Source: Elysia marginata (Eukaryota > Mollusca > Gastropoda > Plakobranchidae). Taken from it: a stretch of DNA of 23,094 nt. Below are positions 12,390 to 19,949 of the stretch, in pieces. The position numbers and the translations under genes are program-made. Below the pieces are notes generated by a model. It did no database searches and was not told where the DNA came from. It worked only from the letters and a program-made list of their open reading frames with translations. The stretch spans positions 79,958-103,051 of the forward strand of contig BMAT01008371.1 in the NCBI GenBank assembly GCA_019649035.1, in the 5' to 3' direction. Numbering within the stretch: position 1 is the stretch's first letter; each line of letters starts with the position of its first letter.

Positions 12390-15300
12390 GCTCTCTAACC
12401 ATCTATCTAACTATGCAACTTGATCTAAGCCACCATACTTTGAGTAAGGTGGCCTATTTCTCTCTTTCTCTCACGTATCTCTCTATAGCCGTCTAACTCT
12501 TAAGACCTGCTTAAATTTCAAGGCCAAGCGAAAAAAAGGCACGGTGCTTAATTAGTCACCGCTGAAAAATGAAAGTCAATTCATTACAAATCAATTCTTT
12601 CTCTTAATCTATGTGCGACCCGTCTGCTTTTCGTTTCCATAGAACTCCATCATACACGGAGAGTGGTAGCAGTGGCAGGCTATACATGTGCCTCTACCTA
12701 ACTAGACTTTCCAGTACTAAATATCTGTTTTACCAAGGACCACAAGGTACGATAAGCTATTGTTGAATAGTACAACAACAGCAACTTCTACTACTACTAC
12801 TACTACTACTACNNNNNNNNNNNNNNNNNNNNNNNNNNNNNNNNNNNNNNNNNNNNNNNNNNNNNNNNNNNNNNNNNNNNNNNNNNNNNNNNNNNNNNNN
12901 NNNNNNNNNNNNNNNNNNNNNNNNNNNNNNNNNNNNNNNNNNNNNNNNNNNNNNNNNNNNNNNNNNNNNNNNNNNNNNNNNNNNNNNNNNNNNNNNNNCT
13001 ACTACTACTACTCTACTAATACTACTACTACTACAACTACTACTTATTATTATTATCATGATTATTATTATTATTATTATTATTACATTCACTACTACTA
13101 ATACATGTAGTACGAAGAGTATTATTTGACCGATAGTGTGCACTAAGTAATCCTACGTTGGAGCCTCGATGTTGGCTACGTAGAAATTTCAATTGTACGA
13201 TAACGTACCTAAGATTATAGGCTTTTTTTGGATATATGTTGGATATTGTATGATATTGAAAACAAACAAAAAAAACTATTAATGAACAGAACACACTTTT
13301 CAGCCGATTGTAGTTATTATTATTATTATTACTATTATTATTATTATCATTATTATCATCATCATCATGAAGATTATTATAACCATTATCATTATTATTA
13401 CTAATATTATCATCATTATCACTTTTATTTTAATATTGACATGAAGAATAATTTTTTTTTTTCTCTTGATATTCTGATTTTTATGATTATCATTTTTACA
13501 GAAAGCACAAATGATGTCTAAACAGTTTGAAAAAGAAATATGCTGGTCGAGATATTTGTTCAATTATTCTTAAGCCTAAATGCTGTATCGTCCCATTCAT
13601 TGCTATTCAAGCCATTCGAATATTTAAATTTGTGTTAGTAATATAAGGGAAAAAGAATGCGTGAAGTCGTTAAAACTTAATTAGGTTTCCAAACAGCCTT
13701 TTGATTTTATCTTAAAAATATACAAATATTTTGCAAGTCCTCCTAACAGTAACAGACTTGGCGCCATTTTGACTTTCGCTAAGCTCATCATACAGTACTA
13801 GTCTATGGTTAGACTAAAAACCTTTTTAAAATGTGAGAGATTATAATATCAAGCTTTGTTTCCTTCGTTCAACAAAACTGCTCTCTGTCTACCTGCAGAG
13901 GACCACAGGTCTCAAAGACTGAGTTATGTTTTGGCTGTTGGAGATGGTCAATCTGATCCAGCCTTGACCTCTGTGTGTGACCTTAGCTCACCTTTCCAAC
14001 CCACCAGACATCACATGCTTGTCAAAGCAGGTAAATTTAACTGTCTATCTTCTCGCCAGCCCAGTTCCAACTTCTTTCCTTACCCTCTTCATCTTCCAAT
14101 ATATAGCCTATAATTAGGCCTACACTAGCTGGGGTGCACCCGATCAGGTGGAGTAACAGACTGGACTCTGTCCTAAGTTGCCTTGCTTTTCTTTATGTAT
14201 TCGTGTAACTGCATACCGAATGTATCAGTCCAACTCTGACCAGGTTAATTTGCATCTCATTACAACAAAGTTTTTCCTTCTCTCTGTCAATAGCTGTCCT
14301 CATTACCCCCCACCCCGCTCCCCCCCCCTCCAAAAAAAACCGACTTTTTTATTATCTTTTTTCCTATTTGGCTTCTGTTTTATCTTCCTCTTATTGTTGT
14401 GTATTTTTATATATTACTGTTCCCTGGGTCCTCCTCTTTCTCACAATGGTATTCAACAGCATTTTATCAAGATCTTGAATTATTTACCTCCACCAGACGA
14501 GATCTCGAGCTCCAAGTCCTTCTGTCCGACCGAGCTCCTGGCTAGTTTCTCTCCCTCCATCAATACCACCGAGTGTGCCTCGGACATCAACAGCTGTGAC
14601 ACAAAGACTGACGTCATTGTAGCCAACGTCACATGCTCGCCTAGGGTCTTGTACACAGGTGGGTTACCCTGTTCTTCTCTCCTGGAAATCTTAGAAGATT
14701 GGGCTTTGGTTTGATTGGTTGTTTGAGTTTTAATGTCTCTTTTCAACTATAAGGTTATATTAGAAACGGCGATGGGGACAATTGAAAACGTGCTGCCACA
14801 CTGTGATGTAAGGAGCGCTTGTATACACCACACCAAGTCACATTATTCTGACACTGGGCCGACCAGATTTAGCACTAAATTCATAATGCTAGACACTAAG
14901 CGGATCAGCTGCTAATACCAATTTTAAAGTCCTTGGATTGACTCGGCCGGGGATCGAACCACGCACCTCCTGAACTCTGGGCGAGTGTCTTACCGCAAGG
15001 CAATAGAGCCGGTCAAAGATTGGGCACACATAAACAACAGTGCTAATAAACTGATTTTTTTGGTTGCAACTTTTACTAGAGTCAAATTTATAAAGTTTGG
15101 ATTGCCTTTGTATTTAGAACTACTTTGAGGTTTAAAATGCAATCCATTGTGGTGATTCCATAAAAAATAGGCCTAGACTACTTTAGGTTACGACAAAATT
15201 TGGTCAAAATACATTTTTGCTGATTTTCCATTTTCAAAAGTTTTGTGATAAAAACCCTGAGCAGGCGCTGATTTCACTTTGAATTGCAATTATATTTAAA

Positions 15301-18300
15301 TTGCTTTTTTTTTCTTAGTTGAGGCCTTATCTATTGTCAGTCGAAATAAAATAAATGTGAAGCTAAATCTCACATTACCTAGTTCTTGTGTCTCTCAAAA
15401 AACTTATAAGTCAGACCAATCAACAACAAAAACAAACAAAACAAAAAAAAAAACAAAACAAAACGGCGGGCGTTGTGAGGCGCAAAATAGTGACCTGGAA
15501 AACCAATATTTAGATTTTTTTTTTACTCACACAATTATTCGCTTGGCAATGAGACGACTGATAGTAGGCTAGACTGCTCACAATAATTTATTGATACTAT
15601 CATCCGAACTCATCTATGGGAAATTCTGTTCGTTGTTTGTTTTGTAGGCGTTGATCAGGAGGTAATTCCCATAATTAAAATCTATATTTAAGCGTTTTGT
15701 CATTTCGGGGATGAGGGCTTATTGAATAGAAAAATAAAACACCAATCATTTTAAAGTTATATTTTGGATCAATACCATTTACAATAAAGTTGTCTCTTAA
15801 ACCCAAAATATGGCTTGTTTTTAAAAACTCTAATACTGTTTTGACACTTTCAGAAAATTTCTTCTGACATACTCGTATACTGTATAAGTGTATTATACAT
15901 TATTCTAGAACGAATTCTCGGAATCTGTAAATAATTTTTATTTTTTTTTCTCTTGAACATCATATTAATTGAAACCGTCGTAAATTCTTAAAATGAAAAA
16001 TGGATAACTTCTTAGACTTTATATCAAAATATAACATAGGGGATATCGAAACTTTTATACTGTTTTGTCACTTTCGGTAAATTTCTTCATACATATACAC
16101 GGTATAAGTGAGTTATACATTCTTCTTATCAGTATGCTTTGTGTATTATAATTGCCTATGTTACTGTTACCATATATTATTTCTTGTAGTTACTGTGTCT
16201 GTCCGTTATTTTGCTTTTGGTGCTATTGTTCTTTCTATACGCACATGTGTACTAGTAATTATGGTTTGTTTTTATGTTTTTATTTCGTTTGTTCAATATA
16301 AAAAAGCACTTGACTATTATTTTGATCTGTGTAACTATTGTGTTACAAACTTTTTAAAACTCTACGATCAGAACACTGCAAAAATGTTTAACCTAGGCAG
16401 ACCTAAATAATAAGGAACTTTTTTTTTAAACATTAGAAATTAAAGGAAGACCACGATATCAATAATTATTGAAGGTTTTCTCTAATAAATGTACCTTTTA
16501 ATTGTCAATGTTACTTATCAGTTTGATCTCATTCTTCTTAATCTATTAACAAACACGATTTCTTTTAATCTGTAAATCATTTTTTAATTTTTTTTTCTTG
16601 CACATAATATTAATAGAAACAGTCGTAAATTCTTAAAATGAAAAATACATAAGCTGTTAGACATCAAACCAAATTAAACATAAAAAGGTATCGAATAAAA
16701 TTTCCCCCTTAGTTATCTTAGTTACCCCATTAAAGTGATGTCTTTTTTGTCAGCGATGATATTCATCTCAGTTCCTGCCTATTCAGGGTGAAGCTATACC
16801 ACTCTACATGTTAACTTCTTCATCGACTCTAATGGTTATTATTAGACCTTGAGCTATTCATGTTTTAGATTCCTCAAACTTAATTATGTATTATTCGAAA
16901 AAGGTTGATGCATCTCTTCTTTTATCTTTTTTTTTTTTTGTTGACACTCTCTTTCTCCTCTCTCTTTTTCCGACTTTTCAACACTCGATCTAGGCCCTTT
17001 GTACCTACCTATCGCTCGTCTTCTCCATTTTAATTCTTTCCTCCTTCATTCCTCTATTTTGTTACATTTTATCCCTGATTCTTTGTTCAACCAGATAACG
17101 GCAGTTTGTCGTGTCTACACAGTCTTGCTGATGGAGATGTTGTTTACATCACCCTCTACAACCAGGACCTCACCACAGACGATACCAACAACTACCAGTT
17201 TGTTTGTATGGTATGCTTTCCTAATTGTGCCATCTTAACTACCAGTTCGTTTGCATGGTATGCTCTCCTAATTGTGCTATCTTAACTGCCAATTTGTTTG
17301 CATGGTATGCTCTTCTAATTGTTCTATCTTAAATACCAGTTTGTTTGCATGGTATGCTCTCCCAATTGTGCTATCTTAACTGCCAATTTGTTTGCATGGT
17401 ATGCTCTTCTAATTGTTCTATCTTAAATACCAGTTTGTTTGCATGGTATACTCTCCTATTTGTGCTATCTTTAACAGTTTGTTTGCATGGTATGCTCTCC
17501 TAATTGTGCCATCTTCATTCTCAACATAATACACAATCCCTATCATCATCATCGTGGCACTAAATCTAATAATCATCATCACCAATATCATCATCATTCT
17601 CATTCTTTTATTTATCGTCATCAACACTATCAGCAACATCATTATCAAAATTGGTAAAGTTATCATCCACAACCACCACCACATTCATGACATCAGTTTT
17701 AACTTTATTCTAACGCCGCCGTCTCTTTGCTCTCTACAGGCGATTATCCTTGAGAATAACCAGGTGTTCTTTAATCAGAATCCTATGGAATGCGATGACT
17801 TTCTAGCCCCAAACTCAACACATGCTGATTTCACAATGGACCCGAACTGTAAGCAGAAAACAACCATTATAACCACGGAAGAAATTTTTAGAAAATAATA
17901 ACGGAACATAACTTCCAAAGTTATTAATCATAATGTGCAATAAGTTTTAGAAAAGAATAGGGAATTAACAAATAATAACGTCATCATAGCACGTGACTGA
18001 CCTTAAATTTTTTTCGGCCCCGTGGTGACGCTGGACAGCCCCATATGGACTGGGAATGGGGAAGTGCTCCCTCGCGACTCGTCGCAGCGGAGGGTTTAAT
18101 AATGTTCTATTAATTTCTCTCACAGCATGTTTAGCTTCTAAAATTTTAAATTACTAAAGGGTGCCTAAACTCAAAGACATTTTAAGAAGAAGGTATTATT
18201 TATGTATCCATATTTCGTATCGTACTGCATGAACTAACAAAAGAAGTTAACGAATTGTCTAATTAGACCAGATCACAAGACGAATAGAAAGCACAGGGGT

Positions 18301-19884
18301 AAAAAGAGTATACACTAAGTTGGTACAAGGATAAAGCTCATCGTTACATGTTCTGTTTTTTTAACATAACAAAAAAAAACGAATTTAAAATCCCAATACC
18401 CGCAGTGGATCTACTATTATTTAGTTCTTGTTGTGTGCCAATGCAGCCAAATGCCTCACCTGTCTCATCTACTGATCTTTTTGTTCGCATTGAACCTTTT
18501 CCCATACAAAAACTGTCACTCGCAATTTACGATTATGGTTTATGTTGAGCACAAAAAACGTGAAAGATGAAAAAATCTTTATTTCAAAACTTTTTGTCCA
18601 ATATCATTCGTGAAGCTTCTTAAAATATGTACATCTTTTGTTTCAGTGTTCTGTTCTACTCATGTTAATTTTAAGACATGATTCTTTGTTTACGCCATCA
18701 GTTATTGCAGCTCACTGTGTTCTGAGTACCATTGCGTTTAATGCTGTTTCTGATAAATCACTACAGGAAATCGAGCATAAGCATGTAAACTGGTATTCCT
18801 TTTAGTGTTTTAAATATTTTTTTCCAATAGCTTAGAATGTGTGAGTTTATTCATCAACGTTTTTCTTCTCATTCTTTCATTTAAAGAGGAAAAAAATAAA
18901 ATTTTCTTTTTATCCTGAAAGTAAGAATGAATACTTTGAAATTAGCAGTTGTACAATTAGGTAGTGTAATTTCAAAGTTCATTAAGGAAATAGTATCGAT
19001 GACAATGCGTCTCTAACCTTTCTGTATTATTTCTTTCCATTTTCAGTTTGGTGCCGTAAGTATAGAAATTATTTTAACACTCTATCTGTTAACACTTACT
19101 TAAATTTTATAAATGTCTTAAATGGATATGGTTTTATTGTAAAACTTTGAAAAACTTTTCCTTCAAAAGTTTGATTCTCTGTGTGAATAGATTTGTCTTT
19201 GTATATTATGATTACAGTCACCCGTATAGACCTACTAAAACGCTTTCATATCTCTAGTATGCAACTAATCTAGGTATGAAATAACCGATGAGTTGAGTTT
19301 TTCCTCCAAAGTTATACTAGATAAAAAATAGAACTGATTGTATCACTGCTAAGAGTTAAATAGAATGATAAACGACAGATCTAAGAGTATGACCCTAAAC
19401 TAATAATATGGAACAATACTGTGAACTGACTGGACAAGCTGTCATTGTTTGTGTGCATCACCTCTAGACTGTGACTATATTTCTATAATATCTACGACGT
19501 GTGGTAGCCGCTATTGTTAACATTCATGACAGTTTCCAAAGTTTGGATGTTTCATTGAACTATGTGCCTTATCAACCAAACCAGCAATCACCTGCACATT
19601 CGAGTCGTCTCTACGAGGAAGCTGGCTCAGTAACAGGAAGGGCGAGCTCACCATCTCGACAGACACAGTGTCCGGGTTTGAACCATACGGCCTCGACTGT
19701 AGCACGTGCAGCGGGCAACCAACAGACTTCGAGTGTTACCAACAGTCAGGCTCTGTGTATCTCCTACGGCAAGCCTCTTAACTTCATTTCTCCTTGCATG
19801 TCATTGATAATTTTGTATCATTACATTTTTATATTTGTGTCCCTCTGATTCTTTTTTCTCTCTGTCTTCTTGCCCCTCCCTCCT

Positions 19885-19949
<65 letters not shown>

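Larger units (their letters stand above)
9769..13908 (+). other. Intron 2 (4.1 kb)
   Basis: GT-AG intron, phase 2. It contains, in order: a possible minus-strand LINE tail starting near 9780 (reverse-complement AATAAAG followed by ATAC-like repeats), a plus-strand LINE fragment (10411-12312) with a nested SINE, a CT microsatellite, a second decayed copy of the LINE tail, CTA and ATT triplet arrays and an assembly gap. From about 13440 to 13908 nothing was recognised. The acceptor is CACAG|GTCTC at 13908/13909. Another AG at 13897-13898 would break the phase. Confidence 0.7.
14659..17094 (+). other. Intron 4 (2.4 kb)
   Basis: GT-AG intron, phase 1. A SINE lies 46 bases after the donor (14705-15015), and an A-rich AAAAC tract follows at 15421-15463. 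An AT-rich duplicated block spans 15833-16695. A T-rich stretch lies near 16920-16990, ahead of the acceptor TTCAACCAG. The 100-codon frame at 16108-16410 lies in the apparent insertion and has no recognisable domain. Confidence 0.7.

Noticed and set aside
14178..14714. 178-codon open frame as a single-exon gene
   Set aside because: Only 14497-14658 is coding. The upstream part is intron 3, T- and C-rich, and exon 4 joins exons 3 and 5 in phase.
14480..14746. Minus-strand 88-codon frame
   Set aside because: It is antisense to exon 4 and the SINE edge, a shadow of real coding sequence.
19501..19848. 115-codon frame over exon 7
   Set aside because: It uses a different frame from the one that reproduces the module 1 motif (C-T-F...L-R-G-x-W) and the correct splice phase.
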